Positions 1-14,553 of a stretch of DNA of 64,000 bases are shown here, piece after piece. How positions within the stretch are numbered: position 1 is the stretch's first letter; each line of letters starts with the position of its first letter. The stretch covers positions 374,501-438,500 of the forward strand of contig NOKP01000001.1 in NCBI GenBank assembly GCA_002682825.1, written 5' to 3'. Origin of the DNA: Neonectria sp. B-13. Taxonomy: Eukaryota; Ascomycota; Sordariomycetes; Hypocreales; Nectriaceae. The notes beneath the pieces were generated by a model. That model ran no database searches. It saw only the letters and a list, made by a program, of their open reading frames with translations, and had not been told where the DNA came from. A program made the position numbers and the translations under genes.

Positions 1-79
1 AAACAGCGGCATACCCGCCCTTTGTGCTGGGGGATGAGACCTCGCTTGAATGTAACCTGTATCCAACGACGTGCTCATC

Positions 80-976
80 ATGGCTCCCATCTACGCCGAT
101 CACCCATTTCCCCTGATTGCAACACCGGGGCAACAGAATGAAGAAGTGAAGAACCCTACCTCAATATTCCTCATCTATTTCCTCGCTAACATTCGCTAGC
201 TCGACATGTTTTCTCGCGTCGCCTGCGAAATGGTTCTCGTTCACAACATGATTATCCGCGGCCTCAACTCCATCTATCTACAAGTGCCGTTCATCTCCTC
301 CGCCGATGTGCCTTCCTTCCTGCAGTACTGCCGCGCCTGGTACCTACTATTGAATGTACATCATACAGGCGAAGAGAAAGACTTCTTCCCGTATGTGGAA
401 GGCGCGACAGGGCAGAAAGGACTGATGGACAACAACCTGGATCAGCACCTCGCGTTTCAGGTCGGGGTAGAAAGCTTCAAGGCCTACATTGACGACTGTG
501 TAGCTGGGAAACAGAAGTTCGAAGGCGACAAGCTGACTGGGATTATGGATGGATTTGGAGAAGTGTTGACGAAGCACCTGGGGGACGAGATCCCGACACT
601 GTTACAGCTGCGCGAGTATGGCACGGACAAATTGGGGGACATGGAGAAAAGATTCCAGTTGGAAGGAGAGAAGAACATGGTAAGTTGAACAACCGCCTTG
701 GAAGAGTTCGGTGCATGTTACGACAAAGTTGCTTACTTGATATCTATTGTCCAGAAAATCCTTGGACTTGTTGACGGCTTGCCCTTCTGTTTCTGCAACC
801 ACGATGTTCAATTTGAGGGTGGTCGGTGGGCAAGGTGGCCACCTGCGCCTATAGTCGTGCATATTCTCGCCCGTCATGTTACTTACTGGGCACATAGAGA
901 CTGGTGGAAGTTTGCAGCCTGTGATAGACGTGGAAACCTTCGGCCTCTCCACGCTCTTGCGGAGGAAACGGCGTGA
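80..976 (+). CDS. Hemerythrin-like (HHE domain) protein, three exons
   Basis: Exons 80-145, 200-679 and 755-976 join in frame to give 255 residues. The first intron has a GTGAAG donor, a GCTAAC branch point and a TAG acceptor; the second has GTAAGT and CAG. The protein is predicted helical and has spaced His/Glu residues of the HHE cation-binding fold: HN near the start of the domain, HHTGEEKDFFP in the second helix, DQH, then KHLGDEIPTL. Fungal proteins of this type bind a di-iron or other metal centre; a role in oxygen, NO or iron handling is inferred from the family only. No signal peptide is seen, so it is probably cytosolic. The C-terminal third (exon 3) is rich in Trp, His and Arg and matches nothing I recognise. 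The ATG at 80 is chosen because it gives a phase-0 join to the domain; 206 is a possible shorter start. Confidence 0.8.
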
Positions 977-1049
977 CCGACCACTGTTGTTTAGTTCCAC
1001 TTGTCAGTATTCGGCCTTCATCTTAACTGCGAGTAGCTGGCCATTAAAT

Positions 1050-1680
1050 CAAAGGACTGGAAACAAGCTTAAAATAAGCTCACGGGGCCTATCAAAGCTG
1101 CTCAAATCCTCTCAAGGAGTAACAGAACAGCCTCGCATCCTTCCAGGAATGACCTGTTCGGTTATCCTTAGCACATCCTGTTTTTTCTGAAGGTTCCTCT
1201 CTCTGTGATTTGCCGACTCACTCCCATTCGTGTGTTGTTTTTCCCTTCACAACACACTAGCAGCATTTGTTAGGACTTCATTTCTTTTTGCCCGTGTCTG
1301 ACTATTTGCATCACCACCCATTTTCTGTTTCTGCTTCCCTTTGTTACGTCCTGTTCCGTCTCTTTTACTACCCCCTATTCTGGCAGTCGTAGTGGCCCAT
1401 GCCTGAAAGGCCCAGGACGCTGTTGCTCATTCCCTCGATCAGACAACCGTCGGCTGCGCAGAGGTGGATTGTCAACTACTGATGATATAACATCTATCGA
1501 GTGTCAACTCGTTGACAAACCTTTGACATGATCGAGATTGCGCAAGCTCCTGCTAAGTAGATGCTCTGGATAGACCAGATTTGGACGATGACAATCGCAC
1601 ATTTGACAAGAGCTTTCTGTCATGACACAACACTCAGTCTGACTTTAAATGCTGACACCTTGTGATGCGACAACTTATGA
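1050..1680 (+). pseudogene. Decayed copy of the GPI-anchored protein gene found at 24.7-25.8 kb
   Basis: This stretch aligns by eye, in order, with the promoter, leader and first exon of the intact gene at 24729-25826. Shared blocks include the AAGCTTAAAATAAGCT element followed by ACGGGGCCTATCAA (near 1060 and 24415), GGCTGCGCAGAGGTG (near 1451; GGTTGCGCAGAGGTG in the intact gene), CAACTCGTTGACAAA, and TTTGACAAGAGCTTT. The copy has deletions and stop codons and no usable reading frame. Many differences are C-to-T or G-to-A, as expected for RIP, but others are not, so age or mixed decay is also possible. The similarity fades near 1680, so the last exons are missing. The homology runs into the 5' flank, so the duplicate was genomic rather than a reverse-transcribed copy. 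Confidence 0.8.
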
Positions 1681-1848
1681 GATAAACAAGATTTCTTTCA
1701 TAAATGGCCAAATCTGTGCTATTAAATCGGGAGAGACCTACAGCTATTCAAGTTCTAATAATATTCAGAATCCAACATCAAACAAACTATCCTAATACAT
1801 ATGGAACCTTTCCAGCAGAAGTAAAACAAACACCACCGACTGATAGAC

Positions 1849-2343
1849 CTATCGATCACGATGCTTGGAAACAATCTTGCCCACAATTGCACCCCCCGCA
1901 GCTCCAGTCAATCTTCCTGTAAGGGCGAACCCAAGCAATCCCCCGCCAATGGTTGCGCCCTTGCTACTCTTCTTCTGGCGATCTTTGCTTCTATCCAAAG
2001 AGTCTTCAGGCCGCTCAGTAGTTTGACCATGCTGGGCGCGTTGGATGTTCTCTTGGGCATTGAAGCCCTGAGGAGGGCCCGCTGAGTACGTCTGTTGATA
2101 ACCAGGTGGACCAGGTGTGTAAGAAGCCCCTTGATTAGCTCTTGGAGGCTGCTGTTGTCCATATTCCCAGTTCTGGCCCATGTTATTGTTGTTGTATTGG
2201 CCACGCTGCTGGGCAAAAGGGTCGGAGCCTTCATGTTCTGGAAAAGACTGGAGGCCACCTTGCTGTTGATGGGATGGGTAAGCCTCCTGCTGAGCGTCCC
2301 GTTGGACAAGAGACTTGGGGGTTTTGGATGCTTGGTCCGCCAT
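1849..2343 (-). CDS. Gln/Pro-rich protein with C-terminal glycine zipper
   Basis: A single exon of 164 residues starting at an ATG. Residues 1-110 are disordered and rich in Gln, Asn, Pro, Gly and Tyr (QQQ, NNNN and PPG runs). A short basic stretch (DRSKDRQKKSSKG) is followed by a Gly-rich hydrophobic segment, about residues 129-156, with GGGLLGFALTGRLTGAAGGA spacing typical of glycine-zipper membrane or oligomerisation segments, then a charged tail (KHRDR). Fungal genomes have many such short zipper proteins of unknown role; membrane association is inferred from the segment. No signal peptide is seen. Codon use and the start context look normal. Confidence 0.65.
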   Translation of the reverse strand: MADQASKTPKSLVQRDAQQEAYPSHQQQGGLQSFPEHEGSDPFAQQRGQYNNNNMGQNWEYGQQQPPRANQGASYTPGPPGYQQTYSAGPPQGFNAQENIQRAQHGQTTERPEDSLDRSKDRQKKSSKGATIGGGLLGFALTGRLTGAAGGAIVGKIVSKHRDR

Positions 2344-3376
2344 ATTGGCCCTCTAGGTCATAGGTTAGTGGCCCATATCTTATTGCACCTCGACAGAGGA
2401 AGTAACTACCTGCTCCGTGAAACTTTGGGAAGAGAAGAGTTGAAATTGGATATGACCTTGACTTGCGTAACCGATGGAAAGTACAAAGAGATAAAGAGGC
2501 GACCGTGTACACGTTCAGATAGAACAGTCCTGTTTTCAGTTACAGACTTGAGAGTGATTTGGAAAAAAGAGGACTCGAGGAGATCTCATCGAGTATTAAT
2601 AGTTACTGCCTAGTGTCCGGATTGGACCCGCATATACGGCCGTAACGCAAACGCTCCTCGTTCTCAGCCCGTGCTTACTAGAAGGCAAGGCATTAATTTT
2701 TCAGCTTGCCAAGATTGGTGATTAAACCTAGTCTACTAGACTATCAAAGAAACTCTTTCCCTCTTTGGTTAGTCTTTCGACTGTTACATGCAAAAACCTA
2801 TCTTACTTGTTTAACTCCAGCAAGCGGGACTCTTCAATTAGCTAGGCGGTGAGTTCAACCAGTCCCCATTCCAGCTCTTCCACGGAGTGTACCCACTGCC
2901 CACGGTGTGGGATTACTTTCCCAGCTCGTTGTACGCACAATGTAATCGGCTTTCACAATAACAGCTGGTTATCCTACCCAGCCCAGGTTCTTAAATGTAT
3001 GTCAAAATACGGACAAAGAAAACCGCCAGCTGTTCATTTACTTATCAATAAAACGCAGATCGTGACAGTAATTCAATCATCGTACCCTCAGAATCCCTTT
3101 TCGTGCGTAGAATAGGAACAAAGGGTTGTAATAGATTGTAGGAAATGCTATGACCTCAAATCACCCTTATCGGATGCTTTGGATGTAAAAGAAGTGACTT
3201 TCTGTGGGTGATGCCATTGTCTAATAAGCTACATGCTAATCCACTAACAAAGTGGATATCAGAACATCCGTCGCGGTCAGGTAGGACTCATGATCGGCTA
3301 CTAGGAATGACGAGAACAACTAGTAAAGTCTATGTGTTTTCGACACACCGCTCGTTCCCAACAACCCCAGCACCCT
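2344..3376. other. Intergenic, no supported gene
   Basis: Upstream of the glycine-zipper gene and downstream of the carboxylesterase. Short open frames here show no motif, codon bias or splice logic. The palindromic motif ACGGCCGTAA lies at 2636-2645. Confidence 0.5.
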
Positions 3377-5354
3377 TTAGATCAGAGAAAGAACAACAAA
3401 TGCCGACAGCATAATCTCTGCCATGATCATCCCCTCACCAGAGATTGTGCTTGCAGCATTGGTGGTTGTAGATTGAGACCCACTAGAGCTCTCATTCTTC
3501 GCCTGGTTCACCAACATATCATTCACTTCGTCCCAGAATGCGCAAGCCGTGTAGTTGACGTATCCAGCAATAGGAACTGCTGATGAATCATTAACTGCAC
3601 CGATATTGATGCCAAGTGAGTGCTTTGCATTCTTGTATGGCGGCCAGTCAACCGATGGCGTACCATCGACAGCCATTCTCGTCCACGACTCCATCAAGAA
3701 GCGACTCAGTGCCCGCTCTTCCACTGTCATGCTGCAATTGCTTGAGTCGGAGGGCAGGTGAGTAGTATGACCGAAGACAAATGGGATATCAGCGGTATGA
3801 GTTGGTCCAATAAGTGTGAGAGCGTTCTCTGGCAAGCTAGGAAGCCAGGGGCAGTTTGGAGTATGTGCGAAGTTATATGTCCAGACGGGCACTTTTCCCT
3901 CCAAGGTGGCTATGTTGAGGCCACGGTGGGCGGGACAAACGTAGTTCGTGTACCCAATGACGGTAGAGATCGCAAAGAAGGCAGGATACGGAGTCGAGTT
4001 AAATGCTGACACGGGGTACTGTTGTTCAATGAGGGCAGCAGCGGATGAGCCAAAGTTTTGGAACAAGAACGTGTGGTAATCAGAGGCTGTGGCAGATGCA
4101 GGTCCCTTAGGAGCGTCGGCATATTGGAGAAGCGCGAAAATGGCGCCCTCTCTTGAGTCTGGTGATCACATGTGAGCACTCTTAACCACAATTGCGAATA
4201 AGGAAAGAAGACTGACTGGACCCAAATATGGACGGAACCTTGATGCCTACGTGAGAGGGCTGGTCGGGAATAACATCTCCATCGACGTGGGGCTGAAACG
4301 ATTGACTGATAACACTGCTAATCTCAAGCAAGGGAAATGACATGGAGTTGAGTGATGGCGTTTTGCCAACAGCTTGCTGAATGGCACTGACGTTTTTTCC
4401 AGTCAGGCATATTTTCTGCAATGATCAATCAGCATGTTTTACTTGAACCCATAGAATCAAATCAGCTCACATCTGAAGCACTGCAATTCAGAGTCTTGGC
4501 AAAATCGGCCCCTATGGCTTGCGCGGTAGCTTTCAACGGAATGTCTCGACCGCCACCGGATTGCATAATTGCTGACTTGATCAATTTAGGTGCCTGGGGA
4601 AGACTTGCAACGGTGAAGACGTCGAGAGCTCCCGCCGATTGCCCGTGAAGAAGGACCTTATCCTGATTTTCATGTTAGCAAATAGGTGAATGTCTTTTGA
4701 AACTACATCACACTCACTGGATCACCTCCAAATGCATCAATGTTATCCTGAACCCACTGCAAGCCCAGGAGAATATCCGATATGCCTTGGTTACCGGGAA
4801 TGCCCGCACTTTCGAGAGCCAAAAAGCCCAGTGGTCCTAGGCGGTAATTGATCGAAACGAAGACGACATCCGACTCGGCGACATTGCATCCGTCGTAAAA
4901 ATCATCGGATATTCCTCCAGCGCTGTTGCCGCCTCCGTAGATCCAAACTTTGACTGGAAGAGCCGAGTCCGAACTAGCGTTGGCGGGTGCCCAAACATCT
5001 AGGTAGAGACTGAAACGGTCAGCAGCGCGCAAGCTTTGTTATTAGAGCTGGGGCTTACCAGTCCTCCGAATATGGTGGGCCCTCGGCAAAAAGGGCACCA
5101 AACTGGATGCATGCGGGCGTGACGACAGAGCCATTGAGAGAACCACCCGAATACCTCCCTGTATAGGGTTGAGGAGCTTGGAATCTTAGGTTTCCCACTG
5201 GTGGTTTTGCAAATGGGATGGATTTGAAGAATTTGGTGTTTGTGTCGTCATCGCAGAGCCCTCCATGGATATCTCCAGCGTCGGTTGTGACCGACAAAGA
5301 GGACGCTGAGACGACTAAAGCATAGAGAGAGAAAAGAGCAAGCGAAAATGCCAT
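3377..5354 (-). CDS. GPI-anchored type-B carboxylesterase, five exons
   Basis: Minus-strand exons 5354-5059, 5009-4718, 4662-4471, 4415-4217 and 4158-3377 join to 586 residues. An N-terminal signal peptide is followed by the carboxylesterase/cholinesterase fold: IPFAKPPVGNLRFQAP, then SEDCLYLDVWAPAN (restored across intron 1), the oxyanion-hole region WIYGGGN, and GQSAG with nucleophile Ser205. Glu330 sits in GSNSREGAIF, restored across intron 4, and His447 in GPTHTADIPFVFG; the triad spacing fits the family. The C terminus is Ser/Thr-rich, then a hydrophobic tail (about 20 residues), a GPI-attachment signal. It should hydrolyse carboxylic esters at the cell surface or wall; the substrate cannot be told from sequence. 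The ATG at 5354 directly precedes the signal peptide; an upstream in-frame extension is not favoured. Confidence 0.88.
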
Positions 5355-6114
5355 GATGAAGGATGAAGTTCTTCGGTAAATGTACAAATGTGTAAGAAGT
5401 AGCTCAACTGCTTCCCATGAAGTAGTGACAGGAGCGGGCCTTGGCACGCCTTAAATGTGTAAACGAGAAATGTTGTGGATGCTGTGAATGTCAACCAAGA
5501 GAAAGAATACTTGCTATGCGCGATTCATACCAACGGCGGCCGCTTAGGCTGTGAATGGACAAGAATAACTCAAACAAGCAAGATGACAAGCTACAACGAC
5601 TGTGCGGCGTGTCTGATAGGCACCAAACGTTGAATTAAATGAGAGCTGTCATTGTCGCTCTGCATTTGGTTAGTGTTGCGAAATTCTAGTTCAGATGTCT
5701 TTCGGCCGTAACTTATGCGCAGGGGTGGGTACATGGTTATTACGGCCGTAACAGCCCTGGGGACACATGCTACCAATGTTACCCACCCTCGCCACTCGAG
5801 CATAAGCAGTAGTCAATTTCAGGTATGCTTTTTCGCACCTTGGGTGAACGGCTATCTTTTGGTGTTAATTAGGCGAGACGAGGGCAGCTGGCTATTTTCG
5901 TTGGCGTCGATCGTTCCTGGGGCCTCCTTCGTGGGCTGTGTAATGAGGTGAATGGGAGAATCCTTTTGTACACTTAAATACTCTCCCTCTACGTCAAGTC
6001 TAGTGATTCCGATTCTTCTAACACTGTCCCTCACTCTGCTTTGGTTCTACGGGTCAATTTTGTTCTCTGAACACTACCGTTAGCCATTATTGTTGTCATC
6101 TCGCTTTTCTCACC
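5355..6114. promoter_or_regulatory. Shared divergent promoter region with two CGGCCGTAA sites
   Basis: Intergenic space between the divergently transcribed carboxylesterase and RTA1-like genes. It holds CGGCCGTAA at 5703-5711 and the perfect 12-bp palindrome TTACGGCCGTAA at 5740-5751. The same core recurs at 2636, 13424 and 13674. A paired-CGG palindrome could be a zinc-cluster regulator site, but this is inference. No gene is seen. Confidence 0.4.
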
Positions 6115-7245
6115 ATGTCGAGCTCTAACTGCGCCGAAATAGGCCCCGGTTGCCCAACAGATGGTTCAACCCTTTCCTACCAGCCGAACCTCATTGTTAA
6201 TATCGTTTTCACGGGGATTTTCGGTGCATCCTTTCTCGTCCATGCCGTATTGGGATGGAAGACCCGAACCATGAGTTTCCTGATTGCATTTCTTCTGGGA
6301 TCTTCCTCTGAGACAGTTGGATATATTGGTCGGATAATGCTACACAACAACCCCTACAAGTTGTCCAAGTAAGTCTTACTGTGCTCAAACATATCATCAA
6401 ATGACTAATTCAGTGTCACGTTTTAGCTTCTTAATGCAGACTATTTGTCTCACGACTGGGCCTGCTTTTTACTCTGCTGGATTGTACCTCTGTCTTGCGC
6501 GAATGTAAGAAATCGTCCTATGGTCTCCGTCTGATCGACAGCCTTCTAATTACACCTTCAAGTGTCATCATTTATGGTGAATCGATATCTCGCGTACGAC
6601 CAATTTGGTACACGCGTATCTTCGTCACCTGCGATATTATCTCTCTTTCTATGCAGGGCGCTGGTGGCGGCGTGGCTTCAGCAGCCACTAAGCAATCCAC
6701 ACTCAGTATTGGCAATAACATTATGCTTGTTGGCTTGATCTTCCAGGTCGTCACTCTCGTCTTGTTTGCTGTTTTCTGCGTGGAATTTGCCTGGCGCGTA
6801 AAGACCTTCCCCAAACGGAAGAGTCCCTTATCCCGGCACATTCGCGAGAGTCGTCGGTTCAGGGGCTTTCTCGTCGCTGCAGTTGTGACGTTCACGACCA
6901 TTTTTATCCGATGTGTGTACCGCATCGTTGAATTGGCGGGAGGCTGGAACAACAAGCTTCAGAGAGAAGAGCTTCCATACATTCTCCTCGAGTCATGGTA
7001 AGACGACACGCCAATTAGCCCTGAAGATAGCTAACAATGTGCACTACAGTATGATTGCCGTCGCGGCATTTGCCTTTGCCATCTTTCACCCTGGCTATGC
7101 GTTTCATAACACGTACAATAAGCTCCGCGCAACAGCTACCGGATCGAAAGAGGACGATTTGAAGGACGAGGAGACTGAGTATGTAGGCATGCAGACTGTG
7201 ACTGCTCCATTCTTGCCCGGCACCCAACGGGAACAAAGGTTTTAG
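6115..7245 (+). CDS. RTA1-like seven-helix membrane protein, four exons
   Basis: Exons 6115-6368, 6427-6504, 6563-6997 and 7050-7245 join in frame to 320 residues. Seven hydrophobic segments are spread through the chain. RTA1-family hallmarks include the first-helix region, ETVGYIGR after helix 2, TGPAFYSAGLYLCLARI (restored across intron 2), ISRVRP, CDIISLSMQGAGGG, FRCVYRIVEL-like FIRCVYRIVELAGGW, and FHPGYAF near the end. Yeast RTA1/RSB1 relatives are linked to lipid translocation and resistance to aminosterols or sphingoid bases at the plasma membrane; a flippase or lipid-export role here is family inference. The C-terminal tail is acidic and cytosolic-looking. The four introns follow fungal consensus and the start has an ACC-like context. 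Confidence 0.85.
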
Positions 7246-8567
7246 GGTGGAACGTGACCTTTGTCAAGAGCCATAGCAGATATCGCTCGTTATGGGCGTT
7301 ATCATTGGCGTCACAATTAACTGGGGATGGTTTGAGGGTTTGAGCTTATAGAAGATAACAATTTGTATTTGAGATGGAAGGAACCTAGATGTATTTCTCT
7401 GATACCTCAGTTGAGTATTATAGACATAAGGGCAGTTATAAATGGGGTTTCAAAGAGATGTCAACCCATCATCAGATTCAGGTCTTTGAGCTGTAAGTGT
7501 TGATAGCCAGAAAACATCGTCTTGGTTGGGTAAACTGCATGGCTTTCATGATGGTTAGAACGTGTTCATTTCTTTAACTACGCCTCTATTGCTACCGGGT
7601 TTAGTTCACTGAGCGCACAGTGGCTGAAGAATAAATCTAATGACGATTATTAAATGTGAAATGGTACTAAATTCCGTTCCTAGAAAAGTTCTTTTCAGAT
7701 ATGAAAAGAATTACCGGGTAAGACCTCATGATGAAACGCACAAGAATATCATTCATGTCAGAGTTACCATTGCTATTCATGCTACATCACGCTAGATAAA
7801 TACTACCAGAGTGTAAGCCCTTCACAGAAGGGAAATTTTCACTAGTCTGTTCTTAACTAGATTGAAGACCCACAGGTCAGCATTTTCGCGCATCGTGGTT
7901 TCATTAAGTATTGAAAGGCGGATGATAGTGCTAATTTAAGAGGTGTCCGATTGTAGACACTGTTCTTGGGTATTTGTACCTTTACTCGCTCGAGTCCACT
8001 AAGTAAAGAGTCACCGACGTTATTAGCCGTCGCTACTAGTGCGTAGATAGCCAAGCAGAATAGCAACCAAAGCATATCAGCAACATCAATATATCAATGG
8101 ACGAGGTCAGGGTTATTGAGAGCACTTGGCTACTAAAGGTGAGTTTCTCGACTATGAATAGCTTTAGGGATCTGGTTGCATCTTCCACCGCACAGTGGCT
8201 AAATATGGACCTTGGTTTTCCCTTTTTCGGGACCGGAGGGAGCGGGGGGAACATTGAGACGCTTTCAAGCAGACGAGAGGGGCGCCCAAAAAGAGGCCCA
8301 ACAACCCTGTAGACCTTCAAACCAGTATGCACCGGTGGTAGTCATGCAGCCACCTAGAATAGCAATTAGATGTCCGAGAAATATGATTGCCATGTCTGGA
8401 AGGAGAACAAGCGATGTACCGCTTTTTCTGAAACTGTCCCCAGCGTTTTATCACTTTAACGATGGTCGGAATCAATACAGAAAGAGATATATTATAGATC
8501 AACTATCGAAACTCGGAAATCAACAGAAAGTAACAGGCCAGCCCGTTTTTACGCCTCAGCCTTTTAT
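7246..8567. other. Intergenic; one doubtful small secreted ORF
   Basis: About 1.3 kb between the convergent RTA1-like and cutinase genes. On the minus strand, 8075-7857 encodes 72 residues from an ATG with a signal-peptide-like start (MLWLLFCLAIYALVATA), but it has no family match, few cysteines and ordinary flanks, so it is most likely chance. Nothing else is supported. Confidence 0.3.
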
Positions 8568-10581
<2,014 letters not shown>

Positions 10582-13222
10582 CTATACCTTGATCCACCTT
10601 CCCATCCATGTCTGGGTGACCTCTTTTGCTTCATCAACTAGACCAAACTCTGAATTCTATGTTAGTTTTTGAAATGGTGACCAACAAATGGTCATAATAA
10701 GGAACGGACATACCGAGGAGAAGTTGAACAGTTCCGCGGACAGCAGATTCAAGGGCGGAGGCGACTGAAGCTTCGTGTCAACACTAACGGCGTCTCTAAG
10801 ATGGAAGTGAATATGAACTTACTCCACGAATGGGTGTACGCTGTGTGCTCTCCGATGAAAATGATCTAGCGAAGGATTAGTTTACATAGATGGTGGGGAC
10901 ACACAAAATGGGAAGTGGAACAGAAGAAAGGACAAACCCAACAGTACTCACATTGTTCTCCGTGTTAAAGTAACTTGGGATGTACAGCTTGTGCTGGCCA
11001 ACAGTAGGGAAAGCCCACGCGCCACCACCAGTAGTTTCATCTAACAACCAGCATTGACGACTTGACTGGCCCGTGTACTTTTCCCGCACGACATCGCCGT
11101 GGATTTCAGACAAAGCGTCAAGGACAGTTTCCACGTGTTCTTCTTCTGACGTGGACACCCATCGCTCGGCCCAATCAAGCGTGTTGACGTAGCTACCGAT
11201 GATGTAGGCGGGGCCAGTACCGTTGAGATTAAAGGATGGATAGCAAACATCACCGATTCCAGGAGGGCTGGTGATTGTGGTGCAAGTGCCGTAGATGGGC
11301 TTCGCGAGGTGCTCCCAGAAACGATCCTTGAATTGCACAAAAAGCTAGGATGATGAGCAGCTGTTGACGCAGCACAGAATAGGAGAGGTTCCTTACCTTG
11401 CAGGCCGGCTGATAGTTGAGATAATGAATAGCGTTTCTCAGAGTGGGAGAGAACTCTTTTCAGCTGTTAGTGATTTTGTCTAGCAGGATGAAGTAGATAT
11501 CTCCTTACCTGGCAGTTCTCGCCATTTCCTCACCGCCGTAAAAGGTGCCGTGACTAGAGCATAGTCATACGTAGCATTCTGCCACTGTAGATCACGAAAG
11601 TTGTTCTTCCACGATACTTGAACTGTTTTATCCTTGGATGAGAATTTTACCTTTTCAATCTTGCGGTTGTAGTGGATGTTTCCCTCGACGAGGCGTTGGA
11701 ATGCATTCGGCAAACGGCTCATCCCTAGTAGTTATGGCATCAGTTGGGCCCTAAAGTGTCATGTTTTGACGGGGTTAGGTCCCACCTTGATCAATGGTTG
11801 TCCAAGAAGTAGCTGAAAAATACAAATCGTCATAGCTGTGGGTTGCAAAGATTAGAAGATTAGCTGGATGGAGTTCAAGGGTAGAAGCACTTACACATTA
11901 ACCCAGAAAGGAGCTAGGGAGCCGCCTTGAAGAGCTTGGTCGGTAATGTTCAGACTGTACTTTAGGAAGTTGTGAACGTAGGCTGATTCGGACCAGTCAT
12001 CTCCTCCTTTACCATCAAGCCCAAGATCTAACATTGCGTTAGAAAGCCTTAAGCTAATCAATACCTGCTATTGCTGTTACATACCAAGGAATTTCTTGTG
12101 CGCCTCATAGATGTTTTCGCTGACCAGTGCCCACATTTCGGGATCGTGTCTGATTTCGTTGAGCTTCTCAGACAACTCTGCCAAGGCTGGGTCGGAAGGT
12201 GGGGTGAGAGTCTGGGTGCTGCCATCCCCGGGGGCCTTCTGAATAAACGGAATCCATTTAACCAGAAGATCAGGCTCATTCTTGTTGAGGTCGTTCAAAA
12301 GCTCAGAGAGTTGAAAAACAATATCGTGGTCGGTGAAATTGAGTGTCTGGTTGGTGGGCAGCTTGATGCTAAGGGGGATTCGCATGGCACCGAGTTCCTG
12401 GTATTGATAGGCTGAAGGCGGCTGGTCGTCAAAGTATTGAGTGCGAATACGCCTATGTCGGATCAGTATGGCTGTCTCTGTATCCAGAATGTGAAGTCAT
12501 ACCCTCCGAGTCGCTCAGTTGACTCAGATATCTCAATATTCTGAAACCCGACACTTCTCAGTAGGTACTAATGTGTTATTGTTAACAGCGACTCATCCAT
12601 TGCATCATCATAACCTACATAAGACATCAACCCTGAAATACCACCGCCGATGATACCAATTTCTACAGATATAAGTCAGTGGATTGGCTGAAACGATCTG
12701 GGCCGACTCACTTTTGGACTTGGCTGCCTTGACATCAACAACGCCAATCTCTTTGTTCTTCAAAAGCTTGACGCCATCAAACCAAGGACCCTCGGCGTCG
12801 ATACCAGATGCGTTGGTCATCAAGATGGATGCACCGTCTCGCTTAACATTGGGGTGAGATTCCGTAAATGCAACAGAAGCACTTCGACCGAGAAGCTCCT
12901 TGGAATCGTTCTTCCATGCCGAAATGCATCCTCCAGCCTCAGCATCGTCAGAAATCACCCACACAAATCTGTGACTGTCGAATTCTGTCGCATTCGAGCC
13001 CGAAGAGTTGAATATCGCTTCATCTGTACTATTACTGCCATCACAAGGCCCATAAGTGAATGTGTGCTCTTCTTTGACGGGTTGACGATAGGCCAGATGA
13101 ACGTTGGCCAGTGCCGAGTTCACCTTTGATGGGACATGTATGTCTATACGTTGCGGTGCCGCCGCGGACGATGCGGACACAACGAAATAGAACAATACAG
13201 CGAATGTCCGAAGAAAAACCAT
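10582..13222 (-). CDS. Secreted FAD amine oxidase (L-amino-acid oxidase type), 12 exons
   Basis: Minus-strand exons 13222-12712, 12662-12619, 12567-12503, 12452-12085, 12027-11895, 11835-11786, 11724-11509, 11455-11397, 11344-10952, 10865-10823, 10764-10714 and 10649-10582 join without a frame break to 666 residues. After a signal peptide and a variable, N-glycosylation-rich region of about 165 residues comes the FAD-binding motif IGIIGGGISGL, then ERLGGRIRTQ (the GG doublet motif, restored across intron 3), RIPLS, and near the C terminus IFIGEHTAYTHSW and a final ARG-like segment ending MGRWIKV, typical of fungal L-amino-acid oxidases. The family oxidatively deaminates L-amino acids to 2-oxo acids, ammonia and H2O2; nitrogen scavenging or antimicrobial H2O2 production is inferred. 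Very short exons explain why simple ORF calls miss most of it. Confidence 0.88.
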
Positions 13223-14553
13223 CGTTAACGAAGCTAGGCGAGTCGTAAAATCTTGTAATGATGGCCCAAATTATGGAGCGATGGCTGCACTGTTTAATAA
13301 AAGACAGACCATCAGCGGTTTTATATTAACCTGTCTCACTCAGTGTAGCTACGAATAGGGATAGTATACAAAGTAAAGTCATGCATTCAACCCCGGATGC
13401 TATGATCAAAGAGCCCACAAACTCGGCCGTAAGGTATAAACCAGGAAGCTCTAGATAGATCATTAAGCATGCCCTCAGCTACAATCGCCGTCGTTAAGAT
13501 TTGGTGTGTCGAGGCGCGAGAAGCACTACGGCTTACGCTACGCACTGCGTGCATCCTTTCCTCGGCGAGGCTAACCCGAGAGGGCAAAGGATCAACGATG
13601 GTAAACTCTTCTAGCTCTCACGTAATCAACGCGGAGTCCAAGCGGCAATCCCGTAGATTTTACACGTACAGATACGGCCGTAAGAGCGGAGCCAATCTCT
13701 CCTCGGGTGTTAAGGCACGACGAGCGTGTCGACCAAGATTTGTAATGATGGGTATGTTGGAAATCAGTCTTTTCTCGTTGATCACAAGTAACTACCGATA
13801 GGAATTATTTAATGCAGCTGCAAGTAAGGTAGCCAGAGGCAAAGTCGTCCGAATCCTGTATGGAGCTACGCAACCACCTTTCTGACGGGCGACACACCTG
13901 CTTGGCTAGCTTCATTCGGTTAGTCATGCGAGCTCATCATTAATTGGCTACTTGTAACGTGGCAGTGATGTCAGATCACAAGCCTCATTGTCTTTCTTTG
14001 CTTGCAAAGATGATCGCAATCACTCGTTCTTGATGAGAATCTTTATCCGCACGCACTACAGCCGCCTTTTTCAATTGATCCTTCTTTCTAGTTCATGTTG
14101 GCAACGGTGCCTAGATGCTATATTTTGCGAATACTCTGAGTTGAGCTTATTTTGTCATCGACTATTCATTTTGCCAGCTTACAAATGCATCCCGCTCTTG
14201 GATATGATCATTAAGGGCGGTCAATTTGGCGTTCCCCAAAATTGAGCACATCGGCGACCTGATTTTTGACATGACTTTCAGCATGTAGACTACCTCAAAT
14301 GCAAATATCGAATTTGACCAGAGCAGAATCGTTATCACAATCAAATTTGATATTTCTCTGCAGATTCTTGCCCCTTGAGGCCTAGCCTTGGGGCGATCAT
14401 CGCGGTCATGGTTAAAGGTCCCCCGATTGATGCATAGAAGTAAATGTCAGATTTGATCAGAATAGCCTTGACCAACCTTAACGATCACACCTTTATTTCT
14501 TTTTCGGGTGCTGGGCCAGGGTATTCGAGGATTGTAACTTCACCATCATCACC
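13223..14553. promoter_or_regulatory. Intergenic, shared promoter side, with two CGGCCGTAA sites
   Basis: Divergent promoter space between the amine oxidase and the Zn2Cys6 gene downstream. It holds CGGCCGTAA at 13424-13432 and TACGGCCGTAA at 13673-13683, about 250 bp apart. No gene is supported. Divergence from a regulator raises the possibility that the regulator controls the oxidase, but this is only positional. Confidence 0.4.

Noticed and set aside
7857..8332. Small secreted protein gene
   Set aside because: Signal-like start only; no family, upstream extension lacks ATG, flanks non-coding.
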